Below are positions 35,027 through 48,158 of a DNA stretch of 64,000 nt, in pieces. How positions within the stretch are numbered: position 1 is the first letter of the stretch; every line of letters begins with the position of its first letter. The stretch spans positions 187,567,044 through 187,631,043 of the forward strand of contig CM057344.1 of assembly GCA_030015575.1 (NCBI GenBank), written 5' to 3'. The notes beneath the pieces were generated by a model that saw only the letters and a program-made list of their open reading frames with translations, ran no database searches and was not told the origin of the DNA. Source of the stretch: Agapanthus africanus (Eukaryota > Streptophyta > Magnoliopsida > Asparagales > Amaryllidaceae). The translations under genes were made by a program, and so were the position numbers.

Positions 35027-37605
35027 TGTAATGCTTTCAAATTTTTTTACATTAATTTCGTGTTAATTAGCTAATGCGTGTTTTTCTTAAAATCCCAGAA
35101 TTTTTTTGATTTCCACATAAACTGGAACAAATCAAATTTTAATTGTGAAAATATGCAATTTGATTTATAATTGTGTGTTATTAATTATTAATTAGTTTAA
35201 TGTTCACTTAGTTAGCAAATTTTCTTAACTATATTTTCCTAAGCAAAATTTAGTGTAGCATGCATGCACAATTTTCACCCTAGGTTAATTGGTGCTTAGC
35301 AGCCATAACAACTTAACACATAATGTAACACATTCTTCATATTTCCTCTTATCCTTATAAAACCATAACAAAACAAATCAAATAAAGGAAATAAGGAAAA
35401 AAGAAAAGAAAAGAGAGCCATAGTGCATTTAATGAGCATGGAGGCTTGACTTTGGGGCACACTCTCTCTCTCTCTCGCATTCACTCAGCAGCAGCAGCTC
35501 AACAGCCCTCCCTCATTCTCCTTCCCCTCATCAATTATAACCTCAAATCTCCATTAAAAACTATCATTTATCACACCAACCTCTCATTTATCACTCCAAG
35601 ATCACTCCTTTGTTGGTTTTGAGCCTACTCTGAGCTCTAGGAGGCAAGGCCAGCAAGTTTATGCCACCACTTGGCCTTTGTGAGGTATTAAGCCCACCTT
35701 AATCACCTCTTTGCTAAACTTGTAGTTTATTTAGCTTAAATTAATATTTATGTGGGTTTGGGTTTTAGTGCTAATTAAGTGGTTTAAGTGAAGATTATGT
35801 TAAATTAGGGTTGTTTTGGCTTGATTAACTTAATTAAATGCTATTAGTGTCGTTTAACCCAAGTCTTTGCTTCAGTTTACACTAAAATACCATATTGTTT
35901 TAGTTTAGGGTTAATTAAACGTTTTAGTTAAGATTTTGGGTAGTTTTTTGATCTGCTTTTAAACCGAGTGCTTCAGGCAAAAGTTGCAAATACTAGGACT
36001 TAGTTACTGAGCTAAGAACACACTCACAAAGCATGAGACTCCACTTTCCATCCCAGGCCGCAGAAAAATTCGTTCTGGCCGCAAACTGAGGCAAGAGGGG
36101 TGAGTTGGTTGTCGGGGATTGGGCTAGGGGAGTCTGCTACATATTTAAGGTGTTTGGTATATGCAACTTTTCATATTTCCACTCGAGTCAAAATCTGGAA
36201 TCAAAAACCTTGTTTTCAATAATTTTAGTCTTGCACGACGTACATGTTCTGAGTTTGGGTATGGTGTGTTCTGCGTATCACAGCATGTCAGGGTGGTTCC
36301 AGGCGCTTGCACACACGTTTTAGTGTCACGTTTGTACACGCGTTAGCTTGCGACGCTGGTTTTTCGTATAGTATTGATATTGTGTTTTTGCAGGATTTTA
36401 GCCTTATGTGTGTTGCCTTGTGTAAATTCTAGGATCGCAGGCAGGGACTTCGGACGCCGTGAAGAAAAGGAAACAGGTGGTCGGATACACCTAGCTCGAG
36501 ATCACCGGTGAGCAGATTTAACATCTACGGGGAAATCTCACATATGGTGTTATGCGTCAGGGCTTGATAGGATATTGTAGCCGCATATTCATATTCGTAT
36601 ATGTTGATTTTCCATGAGCATCATTACATGCCATTATATTGTTATGCTCGATTAGTTCCTAGTGGACACCGCACTGTTACTAACGGTTCATGCTGCACGA
36701 GCACAAATTGTATGCTACACACACTCTGTTAGTAATTGCCATGATACTCGCACTATAGAATTGCTATGAACCAATCCATCGTTTAGCTTACCTCATCATT
36801 GATGATTAGATATGGTTATGTTCCTTGGTGTGCATACATATTGTGTATCTCCATACTTGCATTTCACACTTGCTTATGCATACATACTTACGTACACCCA
36901 TACTTGTTATAGCTGCATATGCATCCTTAGATGACGTGGATTTGATTTAGAGATTTGGGAACCGCATGAAGTATTTTAAAACTGTATTTATTTAAAAGAG
37001 TGGTTTTCTCTTGATATGCACATATTACGGCCTTATATCGCATACGTCACATTGCATAGATTTACGCATTGAACTTTGGGTTTTCATGTGATTTCTGGAT
37101 TTGAGAACCGTGGTATTATTTAAGAAAGTATGCACTATTTTGAAAATCCGGTTTCTCTTGATATGATATTTTAGTGCGTCCACCATGCGCTTTCTCGGTT
37201 CTGAGATGTGTGTTTGAAACCCGATTCGAGGAGTTGGATGATCCGTTTGCGGGTTCATGGTGGACCCGGTATGGTTCCCCGGGGCAAGAAATGTTTTTCG
37301 TGGAGTAGACAATGAGCCTTGCAGGGTGGCAAGTACCTACCGGTGATTTGATTGGACCTGGCGGTTATCCGGAGGATACCGACCAGAGTCGAGAGATGGA
37401 TTTGGGCTGACCCGTACTGCTGGGGCCGAGGGCTGATTCCGTAGACGGAGCCCGTGGGCCGATCCGGACTGACGGAGCCCGATATATGAGGATTTGCGTG
37501 TCGATGCTGGACATGAGTATTTCATGAGGTTTTCGAGTGCCGATGTTGAGTACTCCGTTTTCTATGGGATTTACAAGATATGAGGACCGGATAGAGTGAC
37601 GACGC
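35027..37605 (+). repeat. Element A 3' LTR (interrupted by E)
   Basis: Starts TGTAATGC right after the PPT. It has a possible TATA box at 35356-35362 (TATAAAA) and a short CT microsatellite at about 35461-35476. The end, expected to match 1-92, is not seen before E begins at 37606, so at least 2.58 kb of LTR is present. No gene is seen in it. Confidence 0.8.
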
Positions 37606-39713
37606 TGTAAGTCCGCGGGGGCGCCCCGGCCGTCGGTCCGACGCCTGAAACGCGGAAACAAAAACTTTGCAAACTAGCAAACCGGCACCACCGCGCACTT
37701 TTCACCCGGATCGGGCCATTAACCTAGCTACTAGCATACAAGAAAAGAGTAGAGAAGCTATACCAAGCGATCCGTGTCCTTCGGTCTTCGTCTCCACTCC
37801 GATCTCCCGCGGAATCTCCGTTCATCTCCTCCTCGTCGAAAAGGGCACCACGTAGCCGGAATCTTTTACGGGCTCCCACCTCTTGACTGAGGCAACTCGG
37901 GCGCGAAGTTGGCTAGCCAACGCGTCTAAGGGATGCTGAAGAATAGTGTAGTAGCCATGTCTCTTTGGGGTTTATGTTGCCATGGATGGAGGTGGAAAAT
38001 GAAACATTTGGAGAGGTGAGGAATTTGTAGTAAGCTAGAATGTGATGAAGGATTTTTGCCACACCAAAAATGAATTCCTCTCTCCCTCTCAAGAATGGCC
38101 GGCCCCATCATCCTCTCATGGTGGAGGGAAAAAATATGAATGGAATCTCTCAAGTGGAAAAAAGAATTGATAAAGATAAGGTCACACCAAATTCACACTC
38201 ACAATCTTTTCACGAACCCATTATGAGAAAAGCAATGAAAAAGACTAGAAAAGAATATCATCATGAAGCTAGTCTCATCATAAAACCACAAATGCAAGAA
38301 AGCCCCTCACAACTAAGTTAATTGCAAACTTGCAATTAACCCCCTCCAACGAAAAGTCCGGCCGAGAAGGAACAAAGGAAAACCGGCCGGAACGGAATGC
38401 AAACTGGCAACCTCAGAAAACTGATCCCGTAATAAATTACAGGAAACCCCGCTACTGCAAATACATGCCCGCATTTGTATTCCCACTGAACACAAATGCA
38501 AAGAAACAAAACTACACTATCTAACACTAGGATCCGGCTTAAGCCAAAACCGGCTAGTAAAATCCGTCCGATCACGATCCGTGCAATACCGCACGTATCT
38601 GATCGAACCCTGCTATATCTCCATACGGCATCTACAGCGTTTCGCCCGAAACCTGAGTAACTGAGTGTGGTGGACTCTGAAGACTCGTCAATATTATGGC
38701 TGTGGATTTAACCACTAGCACGTCAGAGGTATAAGCCAATACGTGACGGGCTACCAGGTATTGACCAAAAGGGACGTCGATGAGCGCACTCATCCTGACA
38801 CCCTACTGAGCCTGTCAGTAACAATATCCGTACAGTCCGGTCCGTTCGTCTATGAGCATCGCATGGCGGGCCTAGGGGGTTGGTAAAAGTCAGACCCCCA
38901 ATAGCGGTACAAGTCGTGTCGGAGTGTAGCCCAGAACACCCTGAGATACTACTGGAATACCTACCAGCAAATCTCCTGCCTTGGCCAAGGACTTTTCATG
39001 TTCTGGCTCTCCTAGACACAGCGCGACCTCACCCCTAATACCGGGAGAGACGAACCCCTGCAGATCCGCTCACCGCCTCCATGTGGCTCGGGACTGTACC
39101 CAACTAAAACCTGTTTGCACGACTCTTTTGAGCCGTGGTAGGGTAGTAATCAAAGCACAGTGGGAACTCACACGAGACAAATGACGATCTCAGGTCGATG
39201 AACTAACCTGTACACATGCCACCAGAGAACTGCTATCTGACGTCTGGTATAATCCCAACTAGCAGGTTCCCGGCGAGTCCTGTCCGGTGTACTCATAACC
39301 CAATGAGCACCTGTATACATCTTAGGTGAACCAACTGACACCAGTGGCTTGTGAGACCGGCCACCGCCCCTCGTCGGGGTCTCGACTGTATACACTAGTC
39401 TACTCTGGAGAATCGATGCCCTGTCTCGAAACTCCCACGACTAGGGACCTTTTAAGGATGTGCTTATAGACTCCAGCTCTCACTTATATGATCGCCCTCA
39501 TACTGCTAGTAGTCAAGCAAGAATCCTAGGGGCTCTATCAACGTGCATTAGCGACTCGTAAGGTCACCTAAAGCCGTACACGATGATAAAGGTAAACCAG
39601 ATAGCATACTATCATCTTGAGTAAGACTGTCCTACCGGGATAGGTCCTCCCTCAATCATCGTAATCACGTGCCTGTGATCCAATAATTGACTCTGAGTGC
39701 ACTATCTCCAACA
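37606..39713 (-). repeat. Element E 3' LTR (D-like)
   Basis: About 2.1 kb. Reverse-complement match to D's LTR along its length, from TGTTGGAGATAGTGC at 39713 to the last bases near 37606. The polypurine tract lies at 39714-39728. Confidence 0.85.
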
Positions 39714-42700
39714 ATCTCCCACTTGCACTCAAGGCTAATTATTGCGATGTCGCATACTCACAGCCCGTGTGATACCGAACACCCAACTCCTCTACTAGTC
39801 AGTCTCACAAAGCTCGTTTGTGAAACTATTGCGTTCGAGGAATAGCCTCAGTGAGTAGATCAGCTATGGTGTTTCTTTCTATGTCTCTCTTTATCTCAAG
39901 TTCGCGGAGAAAGCCATCTCCCGAAATGAGCAATACCTGTCCTAGAATGTCTGGATATCTGATGGGACCTAGCTCATAAGTGAACTCCAAATCCAAACTT
40001 CTTAGACTGTATCGTCAACTGAACTTAATCAGTATCCTGCACCATGCCTTCCCTCAGTATCCTCCTGGACCACCTGTCCAAAATACTGCCCCTCGTCAGA
40101 GGGAAAAACTATAACTCTGACAGCCACTCTGCCATCCAGGTCACCTTGGAAGCCTGGAATGATAACCATCTCTAAAAGGAGGCTGCCGTTATCAAATCCC
40201 TAGAACATCAACTTATGTTCTAAAATTGCTTCCGATTGTTTCTCCAGGATTGGATCAATATCAACTTATTGCACCCACTGCAAGAACAACATCTGGTGTG
40301 GTACTTGACATCTCATGATTGACTCAATTGCCTAAGCAAGTGATCTGTCAATCATGCGTATCCCTCTCCTCTTTAGTCTGTAAGACACCGTTAGAGAGGG
40401 CGACTCCATCACATGCAGGTACACCACCATGCCAGGAGTCGTCCATTCTAAATACTCATAGAATGCTATCTAAGTACCCAGATTGGGAAACCACCCAAAT
40501 CTAGATCTAAAACCATAGATCTAGTAACCAGAATGTCTGATATAATATCCAAGTCCTATGTGGAGAAACCACTGTGTAACGACCAATGTATAACCGATCG
40601 TAGTATAGGAATATCACTTCCTACTCTGTGTATGTCATCCAAAAACCAGGACATCACACCCTACTACCTTGTTAACAGATCCATCCCCTATTCTGATGAA
40701 GTCAAACCTATGACTGTCACATCAGAAATAGATGATCTATCTCCGCTATATCTGCTCTAGTCTATAAATAGACATAAGCCTGATGTCCACCAATGCTTCC
40801 GCTGCTCCCACTGACTACGACAACCCTCTGGCAGAGTCATATAGACATGCACTTCTAAAGCTAGTTCAGAACGACGCTATACTCATCCTCCTGCCGGGTC
40901 TCACAGTCTGGAACAACAGCAATGGTAAGTCTGGGTAAACAAGAACCTCTCTGCCACCGTCCTTGAGCATACTGAAGTACCTCTTGGGTGCCTGAGGTTA
41001 CCCACCAAATCTGCGGAGTGGCCAATGGAATGTCAAACCAGATTAAATCTTTAGGTTCTTATCAAATCTTCAGTAATCGTTTGCGGTTCTGGAATCACTT
41101 CCAGTTCTACCATACTCCCACTACTGTTTTCTGAAAAAATCCATTTTTATTAAAACTGTGGCGAGTCAAGAACAATATCACTATTGATCTTCCAGATGGT
41201 AGAAAGTCAACCCTCGTCATAGCCCGGGTCAACCCACAAACAGCCATTACAGAAACGTGCCTTGAGTTATCCGGAGTCTGGTTTTAAGCATAAGCCGGAC
41301 AACTCCCCGTACCTTAACAAAGTCAAGATATGAACTGTTCTATATCCAATACTGAAACAGAGTCACTGATTTAATTGAACCAGATTCAAATCATGCAGCT
41401 GTCTCCAGTGCATGTCAACTGAATGGAAGGAGGCCAATCAGCGTTACTCAACTTAGGAGTGCTTCCATTTATGAGTAACCTGAAAGAGAAACAAGATCTC
41501 TTAAACATTACTATCAACTGAATACCTTATACAAGTATCTACATCTTCGATCACCTTGAAGAATCCCGATACTTGCAATACCTGGTTCTCTACTTTATTC
41601 TTATACTTATAACTCCTCAAAACTTAGACCCTGTGTTTCTACGAAACACATGTCTAAGAAGTAGAGGAGTTAAAAGTAAACAGAATATAGTATGAGGACC
41701 AACCCCTATGTCCTAATGGACACTGGATAATATACAATACTCTGTATAAGTCCCCTGAGTCTAGTGACTCATTCACTGTGTGTCGTAGGTTGAAAACTGT
41801 ACTATGGTTATGAAGAATTACACCGCTGTTGAATGCTCCTTACCTAACCATCCACTAGTATAGGTAAATGTCATAGACATAATTTCAAAAAGGTATATCT
41901 CACTCTATAAAGATAGACGTACAGATATATCAATTTGAAATTGGTGCATAACAACGGATATTCAAAACCAAATATTTGCCGACCGGCAAACAACCCAGGT
42001 GGCTTCCTCAAATATCACCAATTACAACGAATCCCGATATAATGAGGATGGTCACCTAATTCCCAATAACTTACTCCCACTCATCATCCGTAAAACCATG
42101 CAGATGTGAGAATCAAAGTTGGTAAATACATACCCTGGAGCAAGTGTCTAATTGGGAAATCAGTTTTCTTTTAACAGTACACAGTGAAACTGAAACATTG
42201 AAATGTTTCGATGGGGTATCCTGGTATTCATAGTAATGCCTCTTCCATCATCCAGATTCACAAATATAACCGTATAATTCTTTGCCACTTCTCCAAATCC
42301 CTTTATATGTCTTTAGTCATTACCTTCTGTACACCCCTTTAGGCCAATTGGTTTTCTTCCTTCCCTACCGTTCGGCACCAGCCTATGGTTTGGAAGAAGA
42401 CTATCCAATAAGCATATTAGGTGTACTGTCCTAATCCTAGGAGCACTCGCAATGCGAGAGAAGATGAAGATAAAAGACACCTGAATGAACTTTATTCCTA
42501 TTTCTCCTAAACCAGGATCCATCCCCGAACTGGAACAAGTTCCTTTCGAGTTCGTATATAACCATACGATGGATTATCCAATAAACTGGGATCTTCGTAG
42601 TGATACGGAGTGTCCTGGAGAAATACAAAGGTGATTTAGGATTGGCGAAGAAATACTTGGTTTGGTCGTGAATATCAGTCGCAATTTACTTTGCCCTCCT

Positions 42701-42861
42701 ACTAATCCCTTGCTTTGTCTGAACTTAATACCTTCTGTACACCATTTAGGCTAATTGGTTTTCTTCCTTCCCTACCGGTCGGGATCTGCCTATGGTTTGG
42801 AAGAAGACTATCCAATTTGCGCAATAGGTGTACTATCTCCTAATCCAAGGAGTACTCGTAA
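39714..42861 (-). pseudogene. pol: Element E copia interior relics
   Basis: Reverse-complement counterpart of D from about 23228 to 26376, including part of the 398-bp duplication and the decayed RT/RNase H stretch (about 40300-41150). No open coding region remains and breaks are many. Confidence 0.8.
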
Positions 42862-44212
42862 CCTGAGGGAAAACCTCTGTGTAGGACTCTAAATACTCGA
42901 CAGTACGCTGGCAGTGGGTTTAACCACAAGTCCGTCGGCAGCACTAGCTGTGCGTAACGGATACCCAGGTATCTGTCGATAAGAAGGCTAATGAGCAAAC
43001 TCATCCGAACTCCTACTGAGCCTATCTGTGACAATCTCCGTACAGTTCGGTCTGTTCGTCTAAGAGTATCGCATATCGGGCCTAGAGGGTGGTAACAGTC
43101 AGACCCCTAATAGCGCAATAAGTCGTGCCGGTGTAGATCCCAATACACCCTGAGAAACTACTGTTGTACCTACCAGTAAATCTCGCTTGCCCTGGCCAGG
43201 GACTTTGTGTAATGGCTATCCGAACACAGCACGATATCGACTCCCAATACCGGGAGAGACAAATCCTATCTAACCACTACTGCCTCCAAGTGCTTCGGGA
43301 CTGCACCCAACCACTACCTGTTTGCATGACTCATTTGAGCCATGGTAGGGTAGTGATCTAAGTACAGTAGGAACACACTCGAGACGAATAGTGATGTCAA
43401 GTCAGCGGACTAACCTGTACTCATGTCACCAGAGAACTGCTAACTGACGATAGGTATAATACCAACCAGCAGCTCCCCTACGAGTCCGTCCAGTGTAACG
43501 CATAACCAAATGAGCACCTTTACACTATCTCCGGTACAACACACCAATGGTTGTGGGACAGGCTATCTCCCGAACTGGGATGAGAAGCGTATACAGCTGT
43601 CTACTCTGGAGTATCGATGCCCTGTCTCGATAAACTTACGACTAGGGACAAGTATAAGGATGTGCTTATAGACTACCCAGCCCCCACTAGTGTGACTACC
43701 ATCACAACGCTGGTAGTCAAGCAAAGATCCTAAGGGCTCTATCAACATGTATTAGCGATATGTTAAAAAAAACACATAAATATGTTAAGATAGAATCAAA
43801 CCAGATAGCATACTATCATGTTGAGCAAAACTGTTATTATATCCGTGTATATCGCAAGCTTCCAAAATGTAATATGCAATCCAATACTATACAATAATGG
43901 CCTCTTGGGCATATATCACTAACAGATATTCCCACGGCTAAGGACATTTAAGGTTTTGCTTATGAACTATCTAGTTCTTACTAGTATAATCGCCACAATA
44001 ACCTTGGTAGTCAAGCAAGAATCCTATAGGCTCTATCAATATGTAATAGTGATCTGTAATACAATATAATACATGTACATAGTGATAGAGATGAACCAGA
44101 TAGCATACTATCATCTCGAGTAACACTATTCTAACCATATAGGTCCTCCCTCAATCATCATAATTGTCTGCCTGCAATTATAATAATTGTCTTGAGGGTA
44201 CTATATCCAACA
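42862..44212 (-). repeat. Element E 5' end: two LTR types joined
   Basis: 43925-44212 is the first ~290 bp of a D-like LTR. 42862-43924 is about 1.06 kb of a C-like LTR that begins TGTTAGTGATATATGCCC. This third LTR type is intermediate between those of C and D. An insertion of one LTR into another, followed by rearrangement, would explain it. Confidence 0.7.
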
Positions 44213-44689
44213 TTATCAACCACATGCAATTCTTGTAAATGCTTTTGATGCTTGCTAGGTGTTAGGATGAGACAAAATTGGCTCTTCCCCTTTCGACCTC
44301 GTCTCCTGAAGTCTCTTGCTTGATAACGAGGATTGTTGTCTTTATCTCTATCCGGCATCTGGGAGTCCTTGATCTGCTAAAAAATTCCATGGAGGAATTG
44401 CAGGGATACATCGCAATTCTCATTTGAGGACTCTGAATCAAAGCTCACCCGTAGTGTTTTTGATGTTTTGGAGCAATTTCAGAAGGATAGCCATTTGTAT
44501 CATCAGAGTCATCGTTTTCCTGAGGAAATACCTGTCTCGGGTTGGCTGACTCGCCATTGAATTCCTCAATGAAGTATTTGGCCTCTTCGAGGTGTAATTC
44601 ATTGACGCTAAATGGGTGTGCTTCTCCTTCGATATGGTATTCGCAATCATTCTCTTTATATTTCAGGCACTGGTATAAATTCGCTGGCA

Positions 44690-45220
44690 CTATATTATAG
44701 TCGTGGAGCTATAGCCTGCCCAGTAGGGCTCTGTACGACATGTCAGAGTTGATGGCGTGGAACTTCTCCCTAGATTTGAGCAGTCCTACTTGGAAGTCTA
44801 GTATGACCGATTCTAAAGCTTTCCTTATATTTTGATTGAATCCTTGGATCAAAATCTTCTCGGCTGTGAGATGGTTCACATCAAGAGCCAAACTTCAAAG
44901 CGTTTTCAGGGTAATTAGATTTACTGATGCTCCTGGATCTACCAACACCCTCTTGACTGTAATTTAGTTAAAAGTCCAGGTGATATATAGGGGTCAATTG
45001 TGTTTGAAGTTCCCAACAATATATCTTCATCGGTGAACACGACTCCGATGGTGCGTTCATCATAGTAGGTCTCTTTCATCGCTACTTCATCGAAGAAAGC
45101 CTGATATTCTTTGGGGTTTTGTAAAGCCTCGAACAGCATGCTCCTGAGCTCTGAAGACAACATGAGCGCTTCGTACACAGTTATTAGTGCTAGCATCTTC
45201 TTCAAATTGGCTAACATATT
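44690..45220 (-). pseudogene. Element F protease region (Ogre/Tat fossil)
   Basis: The block MLANLKKMLALITVYEALML (45217 downwards) is the conserved segment ahead of the Ogre protease. FTDEDILLGTSN follows, then the active-site area (about 44950-44880). The second half has ILIQGFNQNIRKALESVILD and the SYRALLGRLWLHDYNIVPAN block (about 44850-44670), the usual LLGRPWIH motif of this clade. The region reads towards E and stops there. Confidence 0.8.
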
Positions 45221-48158
45221 GTACCTGGTTTTGTTTTTATCCTTCGAAGCTGAGGGGATAACACTTTCTTCGATCTCGATAGCTTTGCCTTTCTCCGCCT
45301 CATTAGCCTTTGTTTCGGATCGCAGGACTTCGTATCGATTTTGGTTGTTCCTTGGTATGGGAGAACCGTTTCTTGGGTTTCAGTGGCTTGAACCTTATTC
45401 TGTTTTGAGTTGCCGGCTTTTGGCGAGGAGACAACGGTTCCCCGACAGGTGATGATATTATTTTCCAATCTAACATCATCCTCATCTTCACTGTCAGGGA
45501 AGTAAAGCGTGTCATCATCAGCTTCGCTCTCGACACTTATGACCCTGCAAGTGTGAAAAAGGTTTGATGATTGAGGTGCTCTTCTTCGTCTTTGCGGGGA
45601 AGGAGAGGAAGATGTGAACAGCTGGTCTTCTACCAACTCTTGCATGCATCACCTGAAGAAAACATAGATCCTTTGCATGTGACTATAGATTTGGTGAAAC
45701 ATGCAGAAGTCCGAGTCATGTAAAAACTCCTCTTATCTAGGCATAGTGGTAATAGGGTGTTCTCCACCGATACTTCTGATAACATGGCAAATTCGCAACA
45801 CAACCTATCCAGGCATTGAGATTATCGCTTGATTTATCTGCCTCCTTGGTGGAAGGGAGTAAATAAATCTTTGGTGTAGTCTGGTTCTGCAACTTTGACT
45901 TGGTCTGGTGTCTACAGATGTTCAATTCTCACCGGGCGTCCTTGGGAAGCGACTATATTTGTTAGCTCATGTTGATGTTTTTCTATTCGGTGTTGCAAAT
46001 TGTCTCTTCAGCTGTCTGTATCACTGAGTTGCTGCCGAAACTGGCTCATTTGTTGATGTTATTTTATTCGGTGTTGCAAATTGTCTCTTCGGTTGTCTGT
46101 ATCACTGAGCTGCTACCGAAACTGACTCATTTGTTGATGCAATTCGAGGATGTCCTCGCGCAAATCACTCACTTCATCGTTCAATTAAGAGATTATCTGC
46201 ATGGATGCTGCATGAATTTCATTGTATCTTTCGGACACTCTGAATAATAAATCCACTATTTCCATGGGATTCCTTTAAGGAGAAGGGTGTAACAGAAGAT
46301 GCTGCACTTCGTCCATTGGTAGGGGACTCCGTTGTTCTTCGGCCAAGCGACCGATATCAGCATTTGCATTGCTACTTTCTCCCTATTGGAAGGTTAAAGG
46401 CGAATTGTGTCTCTGTTGAGGCTCTGGTTTTTCCTTGTCCGTGGTTTGATGATTTATCTAACGACATGTATGGACAATATCTGAAGAACGTGAAGAAGTG
46501 TTTTGCCTTCTTCTATTCTGAGGGACGTTTAAGACTTGGTTCTGTGTAGAGTCCTGTATCATCTCCCTGACCGTGTGGCAGCGTTTTAAGGAATGCCATA
46601 TTCGCTGATGCAATATGCAAAAGCTTAAGGATGCGGCCAATTCAGCTTCACCATGAATTATAGGATATAGGAGTTTCGTTCCCAGATTTCTAAGTAAACG
46701 AAATGCTCCATACAAATCTTGATCGGCCATTGATTGGATCGCTTCTCCTACCTATTCTCTCTAGCGTGGTGACCATAGACATCGAGGGGGTAATATTGCC
46801 TCCGTGTGGATTTCTCTCCCCATGTTTCGGGACGTCTGGGATGCCTCGATTTCTCGAGCCCTTCTACGACCGGCCCTTGCGGTAGCCTCTTCAATCCGAT
46901 TGCATTGGAATTCTGAAATCTAACGCTGCAGATTCCCAGTCAATATTCGTGATTCACGGGCCTATTGTCGTAAGAAGTCAACATCCCTGCGTATCAAGGC
47001 AGTTTCTGTAAGGAGTCTTCTATATTCCTCCAAGACTTCTAAGAATGTGATATTTGCGTCTTCTATAAAGTCGTTGTGCCTCTACGCCATTATGGTCAAG
47101 TGGGCGATGGTCTCAGTTATGGTTTCAATCTCTTTATGTGGCCGCAGAACATATGTCCCGTCAGGTTGACCGAGTGCGGGGTTGTGGATGGTGAATCTTG
47201 ATGATTATCCTAAGGGAGAAATGTTAGCGATGCATACTCAACTAGGGCCCGGATCCAGACTTGCCCACTTTCATCAACTGATTGTTCCTAGGTAATGGTT
47301 GAAGCACGACCCAAGTTGGATGCACAAGGCAATGCCTCGATTACCTTCTCAGCTGGGTACTCCTTATCTTTCTCCTATTGAGAGTTGTTTCTTTCCCATT
47401 GCAGCATTACACATAGGGTATTAGCGTTTTCTCGGGAAACCGACGGGTTAGCTTCAATGGTTTCTTCTGGTTCTTGACAGACTTCAACGACGGGACTTAC
47501 ATCTGGTGGTGTGTCCAGTTCCTGAGGGCCGTTTGCAACCTCGTTTCTCTCGCTAGCGGTATGGGCGGTATGGCGACAAGTGTGAGTCTGCGTGAGCTAA
47601 GTTTAGAAATTAGTTCTTAATAAAGCATTTTCTAGCAAGATTAAGCGTTGCGTCTGTCGCTCTGCTTCCTCTGCGTTGGATGGGTTGGAAGTGTCTTGCT
47701 CCAAGAGTTTCTCTTGTGGCTTCTCATCACTTATTTCTTCGCTCCAGAAATTGGATGGGATAAAGTCGGTCGGGTTATTTGGGGAAAGTTTAGCATCTTC
47801 TCTTACTGAGGGGCTTTCTCCTTCTTTCCTTATCCTTTTACATACCAGCGGCAACTACAGTAGCCGGAACATATGTTGTCCCAGTGTGGGAACTTTCTTC
47901 TTTCGATAAATCCTATACGTTCTTTCTAAAATCATGTGGAGCTTTGCTATCTTCTTTGAGATGACCACTTCCCAGAGATCTACTTGGGTCTCTAAGGTTA
48001 CAGATGAGACTAGCTCGCTTTGGCCGCACGTAGTTATGCAGTGATTACTTGCGGTGGAAACACTGACCTTGAAATTATTGTCCAGGACAGTATTCCCGAG
48101 CTTATACTGCTCCTCGACCCAATTCTTAAAAACAAAACAGTCTTCAGTAGGGCCCAAT
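45221..48158 (-). pseudogene. Element F gag-to-protease linker (fossil)
   Basis: Low-complexity, charged, Gln- and Ser-rich fragments are typical of the long spacer in Ogre/Tat polyproteins. I recognise no separate domain. It includes an 81-bp tandem duplication (about 45971-46132). Confidence 0.5.
45971..46132. repeat. 81-bp tandem duplication in F
   Basis: A unit containing GTGTTGCAAATTGTCTCTTC occurs twice at a period of 81 bp, with a few differences. The period is a multiple of three. Confidence 0.8.

Larger units (their letters stand above)
31509..37605 (+). mobile_element. Element A, 3' part: protease to 3' LTR
   Basis: This is the continuation of A after B, in the same orientation. 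Order: protease, RT, RNase H, integrase, chromodomain, PPT (AAGTGGGGAAGA, 35014-35025), and a 3' LTR that is interrupted by E. PR-RT-RH-IN-chromodomain is the chromovirus order. The coding part is broken, with several breaks, but every domain is easy to recognise. Confidence 0.9.
37606..44212 (-). mobile_element. Element E: D-like Ty1/copia relic, inverted, with composite 5' end
   Basis: Reading on the minus strand, the right end starts TGTTGG at 44212 (D-like LTR head to 43925). Then comes a segment of a different, C-like LTR type starting TGTTAG at 43924 and running to about 42862. A D-like interior follows (42861-39714), then the PPT and a D-like 3' LTR (39713-37606). No matching target duplication is visible. 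It is older and more diverged than D (roughly 80-85 % similar by eye) and heavily broken. Confidence 0.82.

Noticed and set aside
35450-35500. CT microsatellite and CAG run as a regulatory element
   Set aside because: Short simple repeats inside A's LTR with no further support.
37601-44217. Target duplication around E
   Set aside because: GACGC on the left and TTATC on the right do not match, so no duplication was called.
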